A stretch of 64,000 nucleotides of DNA, taken from Lysinibacillus fusiformis (GTDB lineage Bacteria > Bacillota > Bacilli > Bacillales_A > Planococcaceae). Under the pieces are notes generated by a model. That model was given only the letters and a program-made list of their open reading frames with translations. It searched no databases and was not told where the DNA came from. This document shows positions 1 through 7,534 of this stretch, in pieces. The position numbers and the translations under genes were made by a program. The stretch lies in the NCBI RefSeq assembly GCF_002845985.1, contig NZ_PDFK01000001.1, forward strand, positions 1,054,001 to 1,118,000, given 5' to 3'. The first letter of the stretch is position 1, and each line of letters opens with the position of its first letter.

Positions 1-81
1 ATGAGTCTGTACACGATTTCCAGATAAGTAACGTAACACCGGATCTTTCGTAAACCTTCCGACCAGTCCGACTTGATTCAT
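1..81 (-). CDS. ssbB: Single-stranded DNA-binding protein, N-terminal fragment
   Basis: Only the first 27 codons are inside the window; the gene runs off the left edge. The start ATG at 81 is preceded by AAAGGTGG at about 7 bp. The peptide begins MNQVGLVGRFTKDPVLRY, the typical first beta strand of bacterial OB-fold SSB proteins (compare MFNQVMLVGRLTKDPELRY of B. subtilis SsbB/YwpH). SSB coats single-stranded DNA in replication, repair and natural transformation. In B. subtilis ssbB lies next to ywpF/ywpG, as here, so this is more likely the short ssbB paralog than the replicative ssb next to rpsF. The rest of the protein cannot be seen. Confidence 0.85.
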   Translation of the reverse strand, partial: MNQVGLVGRFTKDPVLRYLSGNRVQTH

Positions 82-187
82 TCGTTCACCACCTTTCTGT
101 TGGATTGCTTTCATCTTACAAAAGGATATCCGCATTGGCAAAATCCGATATTATAAATTTCCTTCTGTTTTGCAGCATAAATTGGGT

Positions 188-214
188 AAATTAGCATTTT
201 TAATTTGCTAATTT
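188..214. promoter_or_regulatory. AT-rich inverted repeat upstream of ssbB
   Basis: AAATTAGC at 188-195 and GCTAATTT at 207-214 form an 8-bp inverted repeat with an 11-bp spacer in a very AT-rich stretch about 110 bp upstream of ssbB. The block AAAATGCTAATTT (minus strand) is one mismatch from the ComK half-box AAAA-N5-TTTT. B. subtilis ssbB is ComK-controlled, so this may be a competence regulator site. It could also be a weak hairpin or chance AT-richness. Confidence 0.3.
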
Positions 215-378
215 TTTTTAATTTTCTAGCTGAATGCTTTGGGCTGTAATGGCAAATGCTATTTCATGAAATCAGCATTTTCGCAGGTTTTGAAATATCG
301 TCACAGGTGCACATAACAAACAGTCACTACTTCATGTGTTATAATAAAAGAATGACAGACTTAGGAGGAATATACATA

Positions 379-804
379 ATGAAAACATTTAAAATGCTTT
401 CCTTTGACCTTGTCACGAAAGATGGCGTACAACCATTCCCTTTAGTCGATGGCATTATTATTAATCAGGAAAACAGCCATCAATCTTGGATACTAGAATT
501 GTTTATGGAAAAACAATATCGCTCAACCTTTGATGAGCTCTTAGTAAATGCTACAGTCTGCAATGTCCGTGCAGTTATTTCATTTCCAGATAATGAACCC
601 GCTCCTTTTCAGGTAATCGTACATACAGTTCAAGAAATTGGTGATCATGTTTCAGTACTATTAAAAGGAACACTCAAAATTAAACGCTCTAAATATGCTG
701 AACAATTGCTTTCCGAGCTACTTGCTGAGGGTGTATCCCTAGAGGATTTACTGGAGCGCTTTACGAAAGATATGAAGCAGCGACCAAAATTAAAAAATGA
801 TTAG
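379..804 (+). CDS. ywpF: YwpF-like protein of unknown function
   Basis: A 141-residue soluble protein with no signal peptide or membrane segment. It begins MKTFKMLSFDLV and contains a PLVDGIIINQEN motif that I recognise from B. subtilis YwpF. ATG 379 was chosen because TAGGAGGAA lies 10 bp upstream; longer in-frame starts have no ribosome site. The middle part is rich in beta-forming residues; the C-terminus is helical and charged. It is one of three plus-strand genes in the window and lies next to ssbB as in B. subtilis. The biochemical function is unknown. A hairpin terminator follows immediately, so it is probably monocistronic. Confidence 0.85.
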   Translation: MKTFKMLSFDLVTKDGVQPFPLVDGIIINQENSHQSWILELFMEKQYRSTFDELLVNATVCNVRAVISFPDNEPAPFQVIVHTVQEIGDHVSVLLKGTLKIKRSKYAEQLLSELLAEGVSLEDLLERFTKDMKQRPKLKND

Positions 805-831
805 CGATGCGAATTTTGCATCGTTTTTTTA
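804..831 (+). terminator. Rho-independent terminator of ywpF
   Basis: CGATGC (805-810) pairs with GCATCG (818-823) across a 7-nt loop and is followed by seven T residues. It begins right after the ywpF stop codon. Confidence 0.85.
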
Positions 832-884
832 TTGGACAAGCTGCCTTTTTTCAGTACAATACTATTTAAAAAGGAGCGTTATAT

Positions 885-1850
885 TTGGTTATTGCTATCA
901 GAGAGAAGCCTTTAAAATTATTATGGCTTGAGGCTGTGATGAGGAGGCTTTTAAAGAATGATGTTGAGTTTCACTATTATCAGGAACAATATCGCCGACT
1001 GGATGCAGGTTTTGCCGGTGAACAAAAAGTGGACCGCGAATGGCATGAATTACTATGTCCAAATACTTTTTTCGTATTACATAATTTGTGTCTCAAGAAC
1101 ACTGCTCAACATATGCATCAGCTTGATACACTTTTTATTTGCCCTCAATTTATCTTCGTTTTAGAAATTAAAAATATTCATGGTCGACTAGAATTTAATC
1201 AACTCACACATCAATGTACACGCACAAAGGCAGATGGCACAGTAGAAGGATTTCCAAATGCGTTTACCCAAACTGAGCGTCATATGCGTTTTCTTAAAAG
1301 TCTTTCTTACTCACTCCCCATTGAAGGTGCCGTTGTTATAGCAAACTCTTCAGCGATCATCGTTAATCCTTCTAAAGTGCTCCCTATTTTTCATGTGTCA
1401 GGTCTTCATCAACATCTCCAGTCACTTTTTAAAAAGCATCCTCAAAAAATGCTAACAGATGATCAATTAGCTCTACTGGTTCAAGGGCTTCTCTCCAAAC
1501 AAACGATCCCTCACATTCAAACTTCGATTGCCCCATCACGATTTCGGCATGGTGTGCTTTGTCCTAAATGTTCCTATCAACATAATATGTATTTCTATCG
1601 AGGCATTTGGAAATGTTCATTTTGTCATTATCGGAGTATAGAAATTTTTGCAGAAGCCATGCTCGATTATCAACTATTGGTTAGCCATTCTATTACTAAT
1701 CAACAGTTACGTAAATTTTTCAAAATTGATTCTATCGATACAGCTACACGATTGCTTCAGAAATTTCAGTTCCCTTATACCGGAACCTATAAAAATCGTG
1801 TTTACCATTTACCTGAAAATTTATTGGATTACATGAAGAGATTTTTTTGA
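885..1850 (+). CDS. NERD-domain protein with C-terminal zinc ribbon
   Basis: A 321-residue protein. The TTG start at 885 is supported by AAGGAG 8 bp upstream. Residues about 40-150 form a nuclease-related (NERD) domain: QLDTLFI followed by FVLEIKN matches the family's D...ExK catalytic pattern of restriction-like nucleases. A CxxC...CxxC zinc ribbon (CPKCSYQ, then CSFC) lies at about 225-255, and the C-terminus looks helical. NERD proteins are common in Bacillaceae as stand-alone genes and also occur within defence and DNA-processing loci; their substrates are mostly unknown. The gene ends where a 21-bp tandem array begins, and shares a bidirectional terminator with the convergent lipoprotein gene. 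I infer a DNA-binding or DNA-cleaving role, not demonstrated. Confidence 0.8.
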   Translation: MVIAIREKPLKLLWLEAVMRRLLKNDVEFHYYQEQYRRLDAGFAGEQKVDREWHELLCPNTFFVLHNLCLKNTAQHMHQLDTLFICPQFIFVLEIKNIHGRLEFNQLTHQCTRTKADGTVEGFPNAFTQTERHMRFLKSLSYSLPIEGAVVIANSSAIIVNPSKVLPIFHVSGLHQHLQSLFKKHPQKMLTDDQLALLVQGLLSKQTIPHIQTSIAPSRFRHGVLCPKCSYQHNMYFYRGIWKCSFCHYRSIEIFAEAMLDYQLLVSHSITNQQLRKFFKIDSIDTATRLLQKFQFPYTGTYKNRVYHLPENLLDYMKRFF

Positions 1851-1915
1851 GGGTTGATTGGCTCGCTTCTCTGGCGAGAGTATTTGCAACGCTCATGGGG
1901 CATACACTTCGCTTT

Positions 1916-2243
1916 CGCGAGTATTCACCTTTCTTCCACGAGTATTCGCCTTCCTTCCGCGAGTATTCGCTTTCCTTCCGCGAGTATTCACTTTCCTTCC
2001 GCGAGTATTCACTTTCCTTCCGCGAGTATTCACCTTCCTTCCGCGAGTATTTACCTTTCTTCCGCGAGTATTTACCTTTCTTCCGCGAGTATTTACCTTT
2101 CTTCCGCGAGTATTCACCTTCCTTCCGCGAGTATTCACCTTCCTTCCGCGAGTATTCACTTTTCTTCCGCGAGTATTCACTTTTCTTCCGCGAGTATTTA
2201 CCTTTCTTCCGCGAGTATTTACCTTTCTTCCGCGAGTATTCGC
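1916..2243. repeat. 21-bp tandem repeat array, 16 units
   Basis: The core GAGTATT recurs exactly every 21 bp from 1919 to 2234, giving 16 units with no spacers. The consensus unit is close to CGCGAGTATTCACCTTCCTTC, with variation mainly in the six bases after GAGTATT (TCACCT, TTACCT, TCGCCT, TCACTT). Because 21 is a multiple of three and the unit has no stop in several frames, long spurious reading frames appear on both strands. No credible start or ribosome site supports any of them. A weak half-unit may lie at about 1875. The array is between the NERD gene and a bidirectional terminator. Confidence 0.95.
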
Positions 2244-2254
2244 TTCTTTTTATC

Positions 2255-2293
2255 AAAAAAGAGTGTTTTCCATTTAGGAAACACTCTTTTTTA
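2255..2293. terminator. Bidirectional terminator between NERD gene and lipoprotein gene
   Basis: GAGTGTTTTCC and GGAAACACTC pair with one bulged T and a short loop. The stem is flanked by AAAAAA on the left and TTTTTT on the right, so it can end transcripts from both convergent genes. Confidence 0.85.
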
Positions 2294-2295
2294 TG

Positions 2296-2706
2296 TTATC
2301 GGTTGTTCATACCATCACGGTACTTTTCAGTGTCTTTGACTTTATCGTCGACAATATCATTATTATTGTTTACGTTGTCATTACGTTCAACACCGTTTAC
2401 ACCATTAGCATTTGGTACGTTGTCATAGCCGTTTGTGCTGTTGATATCGGCATTTGATCCAGGTGTTGTCGCTTCAGGCAATGTTGTATTTTCGTTAACA
2501 GTACCTCGGTTAGTACCATCTACGTTGCGATCGTATGCATCGTCACGATTATTCGGGTCTAATGCATCTTCCACATTGTCTACACCACGACGAACGTCAT
2601 TTTCGACGTCTCGAACAGGGTGATCTTCGACTGCATTATTTCCCCAGTTACATCCTCCAAGGAATACAGTTGCAAGAATAATGGTTAAAAATGACATTTT
2701 CCACAT
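2296..2706 (-). CDS. Small Asn/Asp-rich predicted lipoprotein
   Basis: A 136-residue product. Residues 1-19 form a short lipoprotein signal (basic start, hydrophobic core, LGGC lipobox), so the mature chain should start at Cys19 and be tethered outside the membrane. The remainder is low-complexity and hydrophilic, dominated by Asn, Asp, Val and Gly with no hydrophobic core, and looks disordered. The start ATG at 2706 has AGGAGG about 8 bp upstream. I do not recognise the family; similar Asn-rich lipoproteins occur in spore-formers, but nothing here links it to the spore. It is convergent with the NERD gene. Confidence 0.7.
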   Translation of the reverse strand: MWKMSFLTIILATVFLGGCNWGNNAVEDHPVRDVENDVRRGVDNVEDALDPNNRDDAYDRNVDGTNRGTVNENTTLPEATTPGSNADINSTNGYDNVPNANGVNGVERNDNVNNNNDIVDDKVKDTEKYRDGMNNR

Positions 2707-2815
2707 AGTAAAAAACCTCCTTTCTTGGGTACTATGTCAGCAAATACATCGTGTGTATTTGTGATCCTACATAGATTGCCCGGGAAAGGAGGGAACTATC
2801 CGATATTTGTACAAA

Positions 2816-3199
2816 CTATTTTTGTTTTTCTTTTAATACTTGTTCAATGTATGCTGCTTCTGCTTTACAGTCATAGCTATAGTTTGTGCCTAGCTCTTTT
2901 TGCAATGCCTCGATTGTTTCGATCTGCTGCGCTGTTGGTTCTTCATTTAAAATTTTAGCAATGACCTCATCGATTTTTTGTGCCATCTCTTCATGAAACT
3001 GTGCACTCAACAATATATCAGCAGGGATTTTTTCGATCCATGCGGCATTCTCCTGAAAATAAGTCTGCCAGCTTGCAATGAAGTCTTCCATAGAAAAACG
3101 CTCTTCATCCCAACCAATACTTGCTAAGTATGCTTCAAAAGATGTCGAAATCGAACGAGTAATGCTAATTTTAATACCTGAAGACAATTCCTTATACAT
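2816..3199 (-). CDS. Hypothetical protein, 127 residues
   Basis: The ATG at 3199 is preferred over a longer in-frame start because AGGAGGATT precedes it at the right distance. The product begins MYKELSSGIKISITRS. It is soluble, acidic, mostly helical and rich in Glu, Ile and Ala, with no signal peptide, membrane segment or motif I can name. It contains one Cys, near the C-terminus. It lies between fabZ and the lipoprotein gene, where B. subtilis has different small genes, so it is probably accessory. Function unknown. Confidence 0.6.
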   Translation of the reverse strand: MYKELSSGIKISITRSISTSFEAYLASIGWDEERFSMEDFIASWQTYFQENAAWIEKIPADILLSAQFHEEMAQKIDEVIAKILNEEPTAQQIETIEALQKELGTNYSYDCKAEAAYIEQVLKEKQK

Positions 3200-3346
3200 C
3201 TTAATAATCCTCCTACGTTTGTAAAACCTAAAAATTACATCTATTTCAATTCCCAAACGCTTTTTCGTCACTGCAATTTAAGAACCTACTAATCAACTTT
3301 TAACTTGACTTTATCTATTTTATATCTTTTGGTCTACAAATGCAAA

Positions 3347-3790
3347 TTAGGCTTGTTTAGGCTGTTCAGGTCCAATCGCAAATAGAATATCGGCTTCACA
3401 TACAAGTTCTCCATCTACAGTCGCTATACCATGACCTTTACCCATTGCGCCACGAAGTTTAACAAATTCTACTTCCAATTTAAGTTGGTCGCCAGGAACT
3501 ACTTGACGCTTGAAACGACAATTATCCACACCTGTTAAAAAGGCTAAACGTCCCTTGAATTCTTCTGCATTTAATAAAGCGACTCCACCCACTTGTGCTA
3601 ATGCCTCTACAATTAATACACCTGGCATTACAGGATAGCCTGGGAAGTGTCCATTAAAGAAGTCTTCATTGATCGAAACATTTTTTAAACCTACTGCGCG
3701 TTTACCTTCATCTAATTCAACAATGCGATCAACGAATAAAAAAGGATAGCGATGTGGTAAAATTGCTTGAATTTGTTCTGCTGTTAACAT
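3347..3790 (-). CDS. fabZ: 3-hydroxyacyl-[acyl-carrier-protein] dehydratase FabZ
   Basis: A 147-residue hot-dog-fold enzyme that removes water from beta-hydroxyacyl-ACP in type II fatty acid elongation. The family signature [12 protein letters not shown] is at 48-59; His48 and Glu62 (in VEALAQ) are the expected catalytic pair. Full length for the family. The ATG at 3790 follows a GAGGGGGAA ribosome site. It is the first backbone gene of the flhO-flhP-fabZ group and keeps the B. subtilis position (ywpB). No clear hairpin terminator lies downstream. Confidence 0.95.
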   Translation of the reverse strand: MLTAEQIQAILPHRYPFLFVDRIVELDEGKRAVGLKNVSINEDFFNGHFPGYPVMPGVLIVEALAQVGGVALLNAEEFKGRLAFLTGVDNCRFKRQVVPGDQLKLEVEFVKLRGAMGKGHGIATVDGELVCEADILFAIGPEQPKQA

Positions 3791-3845
3791 GTAATTTCCC
3801 CCTCGAAATTAAGTATGTATACACAAAGTAAGGTAAAGAATATTG

Positions 3846-4130
3846 CTATTCTTTACCGTTCATAATATCAAATATATGCTGCCATGTGTCCCTTTTAAAA
3901 ATATCCATAGCATTGCCTTCTCCAATCACACTGAAGCCAAACATTGCGCCTAATGCTGCGGCAGCAACGACTAAGACGAGAACAATTACAATGCGTAACC
4001 AAATCGGAATCAGTCGGATTTGCACCCAGCGAACCTCGCGTTGCTCTCCATTTGAGCGGCGTTCTTTCTTTTCTGGTTGCGTATCGGTTTCTTGTGTCGG
4101 CACAGAACGTCGACGTGAATCGTTTGTCAT
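3846..4130 (-). CDS. EpuA-family small membrane protein (annotated as RNA polymerase subunit beta-like)
   Basis: A 94-residue protein with a charged, Arg/Glu/Thr-rich cytoplasmic N-terminus (1-40), a conserved WVQIRLIPIWLRIVIVLVL stretch entering one membrane helix (about 43-67), and a short C-terminal tail with DIFKRDTWQHI. I recognise this as the EpuA family (PF11772), often mislabelled DNA-directed RNA polymerase subunit beta in databases. The function is not established. It sits between flhP and fabZ, a common arrangement in Bacillaceae, and is probably co-transcribed with the flagellar rod genes. Confidence 0.75.
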   Translation of the reverse strand: MTNDSRRRSVPTQETDTQPEKKERRSNGEQREVRWVQIRLIPIWLRIVIVLVLVVAAAALGAMFGFSVIGEGNAMDIFKRDTWQHIFDIMNGKE

Positions 4131-4177
4131 AGATTGTACTCCTCTTCATTCCTAACTATGTGTTTTTGGATGACTTT

Positions 4178-5017
4178 TTATCGAATGCCGTTAATTAGTC
4201 CTAGCATTTGATCTGCTAATGTAACCGCCCTTGCATTGAACTGATAAGAACGTTGAGTTTGTATTAGTTCTGTCATTTCCTTTGAGAGATTTACATTGGA
4301 CATTTCTAGTGTACCACTTTGCATGCCAATTTGCTGACGGTTCGCACCCACAAGCTCTGTCAAAACTTCCGCTTGTGTAAAGCCAAGTTCAGCTAGATTG
4401 TCTGGTAAACCAACATAAGAACCAGAAATATGTTCCATTAATTGTGGTTTTTGGAATTCTGTTACAGCTAAATCCGTACGAATGATATCACCATTTGGAT
4501 AAGATGCTTCTAAAACACCACCATCTCGAACGGCAAACTTTTGAACAGTATCTGGTAATGTAATAGCTTGTCCTGCTGCATTGGCTACGGGATAACCCTC
4601 TGCCGTTACGAGCATTACTGTTCCGTTATTCAACGGAGATAAATAAAAGTCACCTTGTCGAGTATACACTGTTTCAGTTCCATTTTCACCATTTGGCATT
4701 AAAATATTGAAATATTGTTTTGCTTTTGTGAAAGCAAAGTCTAAATCTCGATTCGTTGTTTGTAATGAGCCTTGCTTTTCATTGGATTTAATTTGTCCAA
4801 GCATGGCACCAGATCCATAACGAATACCAACTGGTGTTTGACGTTCAGCTCGGTCCTGCTTATCATTGTTAAATTGCTGATAAAGTAGTTCATTGAAGGA
4901 TGCTTCCTTCGTTTTATAACCGGTTGTACTACTATTAGCAATATTATTACTAATTGTATCTAGTTTATTTTGTAATTGACCCATCGTGTTCGTTGCTGTC
5001 ATCATTGTACGTAGCAT
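4178..5017 (-). CDS. flhP: Flagellar basal-body/hook family protein FlhP
   Basis: A 279-residue FlgG/FlgF-family rod protein. The N-terminal Flg_bb_rod motif is at about 8-36 (NKLDTISNNIANSSTTGYK); the C-terminal Flg_bbr_C helix includes NLSKEMTELIQTQRSYQFNARA. These proteins polymerise as the distal rod/hook base, exported by the flagellar type III system, so no Sec signal is expected or seen. The ATG at 5017 follows AGGAGG. It lies 25 bp after flhO, and the mbl-flhO-flhP order is the B. subtilis order. It shows the organism is flagellated or recently was. Confidence 0.92.
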   Translation of the reverse strand: MLRTMMTATNTMGQLQNKLDTISNNIANSSTTGYKTKEASFNELLYQQFNNDKQDRAERQTPVGIRYGSGAMLGQIKSNEKQGSLQTTNRDLDFAFTKAKQYFNILMPNGENGTETVYTRQGDFYLSPLNNGTVMLVTAEGYPVANAAGQAITLPDTVQKFAVRDGGVLEASYPNGDIIRTDLAVTEFQKPQLMEHISGSYVGLPDNLAELGFTQAEVLTELVGANRQQIGMQSGTLEMSNVNLSKEMTELIQTQRSYQFNARAVTLADQMLGLINGIR

Positions 5018-5042
5018 TTATAAAACGCCTCCTGTTCGCCCG

Positions 5043-5876
5043 TTAGATTTTCCCGATTTCATTCACTGCCTTTTCCATGCTGCGATCATAAGCTTGTAAT
5101 ACTTTTTGATTTGCTTCGAATGCTCGGTAGGCTGTCATTAAATCTGTCATTGTGCGACCAGAATCTACGTTTGAACCTTCTAAAAAGTTTTGACGTAGCG
5201 TAAAGGAAACGCCATTCGCACCATAGGCTGTTGGTAAGTTCTCACCATTTTCTGTACGAATAAGACCATTATCCTGTTTACGTAGCATGTTCGGATTAGC
5301 AGCATATGATACGCCAACTCGTGCTACTTGCTGATCGTTTACAAAAATGGCTCCATTTTCATCGAGGCGAAAATCATCGTTTGGAAGCTGGATACGTTGT
5401 CCTGCATCATTGAGTACGTATAGACCCTGCCCGTTTACTAAATAGCCTTGACCATCTAATGTGAAATTACCATTACGTGTATAGGCCTCACCACCAGCTG
5501 GATGTTCTAGACGGAAGAAAATTGACCCCGTAATCCCATCTTCGTTTTGTGGTAAGTTTCCATCAATTAGCGCCATATCTGTTGTAAAATCAGTGCTATA
5601 GATTTGGCCTTGTATGTAATTTGGCAATGTTTCTTGTAAATATGTTCCTGTATTTAAAGCTCCTACTTGACTCATATATTCAGCGCCTGCTTGTTGATTG
5701 GCGGGAGCATTTGTTTTACCAATACTAGACATTAGCATGTCTGGAAATGAGCGAATAGTTGATTGATCTGCTTTAAATCCTGGTGTATTCGCATTTGATA
5801 AATTATTTGTTAGTAATTCTGTTCTTCTTTGTTGCGTGATCATACCTGTTGCAACTGTATAAAACCCTTTAAACAA
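5043..5876 (-). CDS. flhO: Flagellar basal-body rod protein FlhO
   Basis: A 277-residue FlgG-family protein paralogous to flhP. The TTG at 5876 is chosen because GAGGTG is 6 bp upstream and the product then begins FKGFYTVATGMITQQRRTE, matching B. subtilis FlhO; a GTG three codons earlier overlaps the ribosome site. The rod motif LLTNNLSNANTPGFKA is near the N-terminus and the conserved C-terminal DLMTAYRAFEANQK lies near the end. Expected in the distal rod of the flagellar basal body. It follows mbl by about 20 bp, which suggests co-transcription of the cell-shape gene with rod genes. Confidence 0.92.
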   Translation of the reverse strand: MFKGFYTVATGMITQQRRTELLTNNLSNANTPGFKADQSTIRSFPDMLMSSIGKTNAPANQQAGAEYMSQVGALNTGTYLQETLPNYIQGQIYSTDFTTDMALIDGNLPQNEDGITGSIFFRLEHPAGGEAYTRNGNFTLDGQGYLVNGQGLYVLNDAGQRIQLPNDDFRLDENGAIFVNDQQVARVGVSYAANPNMLRKQDNGLIRTENGENLPTAYGANGVSFTLRQNFLEGSNVDSGRTMTDLMTAYRAFEANQKVLQAYDRSMEKAVNEIGKI

Positions 5877-5897
5877 AGAAATCACCTCATTTTATTT

Positions 5898-6893
5898 TTA
5901 TAAGGATGCTGGCACACGATCAATGTTTTCTAGCATTATTCCCGTACCAATTGCTACACAATCCATAGGTCTCTCTGCAACGAAGACAGGTACCTTTAAC
6001 TCTTCTATTAATAGCTGATCCATTCCATGTAATAGTGCACCGCCACCCGTAATAATAACGCCACGGTCAATGATATCGGCTGATAGCTCAGGTGGTGTTT
6101 TTTCTAAGACATTTTTTGCTGATTGGACAATCATCGCTACAGACTCGTGCAATGCTCGTTCAATTTCCTCGGAATGAATTGTAATAGTACGTGGTAAACC
6201 TGTTACCATGTCACGACCACGAATATCCATTGTATCGTTGCGGCTACCTTTGAAAACTGTACCAATTGTCATCTTGATTGCTTCTGCTGTACGTTCACCA
6301 ATTAGCAATTTATATTCTTTTTTAATATATTGCAAAATGTCGTTATCAAACACATCTCCTGCTACTTTAATGGATTCACTTGTTACAATATCACCCATTG
6401 ATAGAACTGCGATATCTGTTGTTCCGCCACCTATATCGACTACCATATTACCACTTGGTTGGAAGATATCCATGCCTGCACCGATAGCAGCTACTTTTGG
6501 TTCTTCCTCTAAATATACTTTTTTACCGCCAGATTTTTCTGCGGCTTCACGGATTGCTTTTTGCTCAACACTTGTGATGTTCGTTGGACAGCAAATTAAA
6601 ATTCGTGGCTTCGCCAAAAATCCTTTTACATTTAATTTATTGATGAAATGTCTTAACATCGCCTCTGTCACATCAAAATCTGCAATGACTCCATCTCTTA
6701 GTGGGCGAATTGCTGTAATATTACCTGGCGTTCTCCCTACCATTTGGCGAGCTTCTTCCCCTACCGCTAATACTTTGTTTGTCTTTTTGTCAATCGCCAC
6801 CACAGATGGTTCATTTAGGACGATTCCTTTACCTTTAACGTGGATTAATACGTTCGCAGTTCCTAAGTCAATGCCAATATCTTTCGAAAACAT
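5898..6893 (-). CDS. mbl: Rod shape-determining protein Mbl (MreB-like actin)
   Basis: A 331-residue bacterial actin. The phosphate-1 loop GIDLGTANVLI is at the N-terminus; later come the VDIGGGTTDIAVLS phosphate-2 loop and ITGGGALLHGM. Length matches B. subtilis Mbl. ATG 6893 (MFSKDIGIDLG) was chosen over an upstream in-frame start because AAGGAGAAA lies about 9 bp upstream and it matches family N-termini. Mbl forms filaments beneath the membrane and guides lateral cell-wall synthesis. Its place upstream of flhO-flhP and downstream of spoIIID matches B. subtilis and separates it from mreB. Confidence 0.95.
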   Translation of the reverse strand: MFSKDIGIDLGTANVLIHVKGKGIVLNEPSVVAIDKKTNKVLAVGEEARQMVGRTPGNITAIRPLRDGVIADFDVTEAMLRHFINKLNVKGFLAKPRILICCPTNITSVEQKAIREAAEKSGGKKVYLEEEPKVAAIGAGMDIFQPSGNMVVDIGGGTTDIAVLSMGDIVTSESIKVAGDVFDNDILQYIKKEYKLLIGERTAEAIKMTIGTVFKGSRNDTMDIRGRDMVTGLPRTITIHSEEIERALHESVAMIVQSAKNVLEKTPPELSADIIDRGVIITGGGALLHGMDQLLIEELKVPVFVAERPMDCVAIGTGIMLENIDRVPASL

Positions 6894-7087
6894 TCTATAA
6901 TTTCTCCTTCCCGCCAGTTCCAACTACATAACGTTCATTTTATCTCTTTATCTAGAATATTTTATCATATTCTATTGGTAATTTCACCTAAATTTAGTGA
7001 ATGAGACTGTTTTCTTTTCAGGTTATGAACGGCTATAATATAGAATTACTATTCCATAGAATTCGTCATAAATACATTTCCAAGACA

Positions 7088-7122
7088 ATAAAAAAGAACG
7101 AATCAGTCTTGACTCGCTCTCT
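7088..7122 (-). terminator. Terminator overlapping the 3' end of spoIIID
   Basis: On the minus strand GAGCGAGTCA pairs with TGATTCGTTC (two G-T wobbles) and is followed by TTTTTT. The stem includes the last codons and stop of spoIIID. Confidence 0.65.
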
Positions 7123-7363
7123 CTTTCCACTTGTTTTTCGTTGCTTCTCCTCCACGAATATGACGTACGGCCTTATGGTAGGCGAGTATTTCTTTCACTT
7201 GGTCAGCTAATCCTTCATGAATTGTTGGTAATCGCTCTGTTAAATCCTTGTGCACCGTACTTTTTGAATAACCAGTCATTTTCGCGAGGACACGCACAGT
7301 CTCACGCGTCTCAATCAGTAATTCACCGAGGCGTATGCAGCGCTTCCGAATGTGCTCATGCAC
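7103..7363 (-). CDS. spoIIID: Stage III sporulation transcriptional regulator SpoIIID
   Basis: An 86-residue mother-cell DNA-binding protein. The helix-turn-helix is VRVLAKMTGYSKSTVHKDL, and the C-terminal HKAVRHIRGGEATKNK is the basic second DNA-binding region. The GTG at 7363 gives a start VHEHIRKR like B. subtilis SpoIIID and has GGAAAGGA 9 bp upstream; the earlier GTG in frame lacks a ribosome site. SpoIIID switches sigma-E genes on or off and helps make sigma-K. It is slightly shorter than B. subtilis SpoIIID at the C-terminus. The spoIIQ-spoIIID-mbl neighbourhood is conserved. Confidence 0.93.
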   Translation of the reverse strand: MHEHIRKRCIRLGELLIETRETVRVLAKMTGYSKSTVHKDLTERLPTIHEGLADQVKEILAYHKAVRHIRGGEATKNKWKERASQD

Positions 7364-7503
7364 TTTCTTCGTCCTTTCCACACAATTTCACAAAATGCTT
7401 TGGCAATCAGATGCACATTTGCGCATTTCTTCACCTTATGTAAGGACAAAGCTATTCAGAACATTTTTTGCATTTTCCTGATAAAATGCTGACTTTTTAT
7501 GCG

Positions 7504-7534
7504 TTACTAGCTTTTCGAATTAAAAAGCTAGTAA
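7504..7534. terminator. 12-bp perfect hairpin at the end of spoIIQ
   Basis: TTACTAGCTTTT (7504-7515) is fully complementary to AAAAGCTAGTAA (7523-7534) and spans the spoIIQ stop codon. The T-run (TTTTTT) lies on the plus-strand side, so it is a better plus-direction terminator than a spoIIQ terminator; it may still act as an mRNA 3' stabiliser. Confidence 0.5.

Noticed and set aside
1916..2243. CRISPR array
   Set aside because: Units are contiguous 21-bp tandem copies with no unique spacers and no cas genes are nearby.
1744..2428. Long repetitive reading frames on both strands over the 21-bp array (EYSRK-type, NTRGRKV-type and FLPRVFT-type proteins)
   Set aside because: The repeat length is a multiple of three and stop-free in several frames, so open frames arise automatically. 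None has a good ribosome site, and the frames contradict each other.
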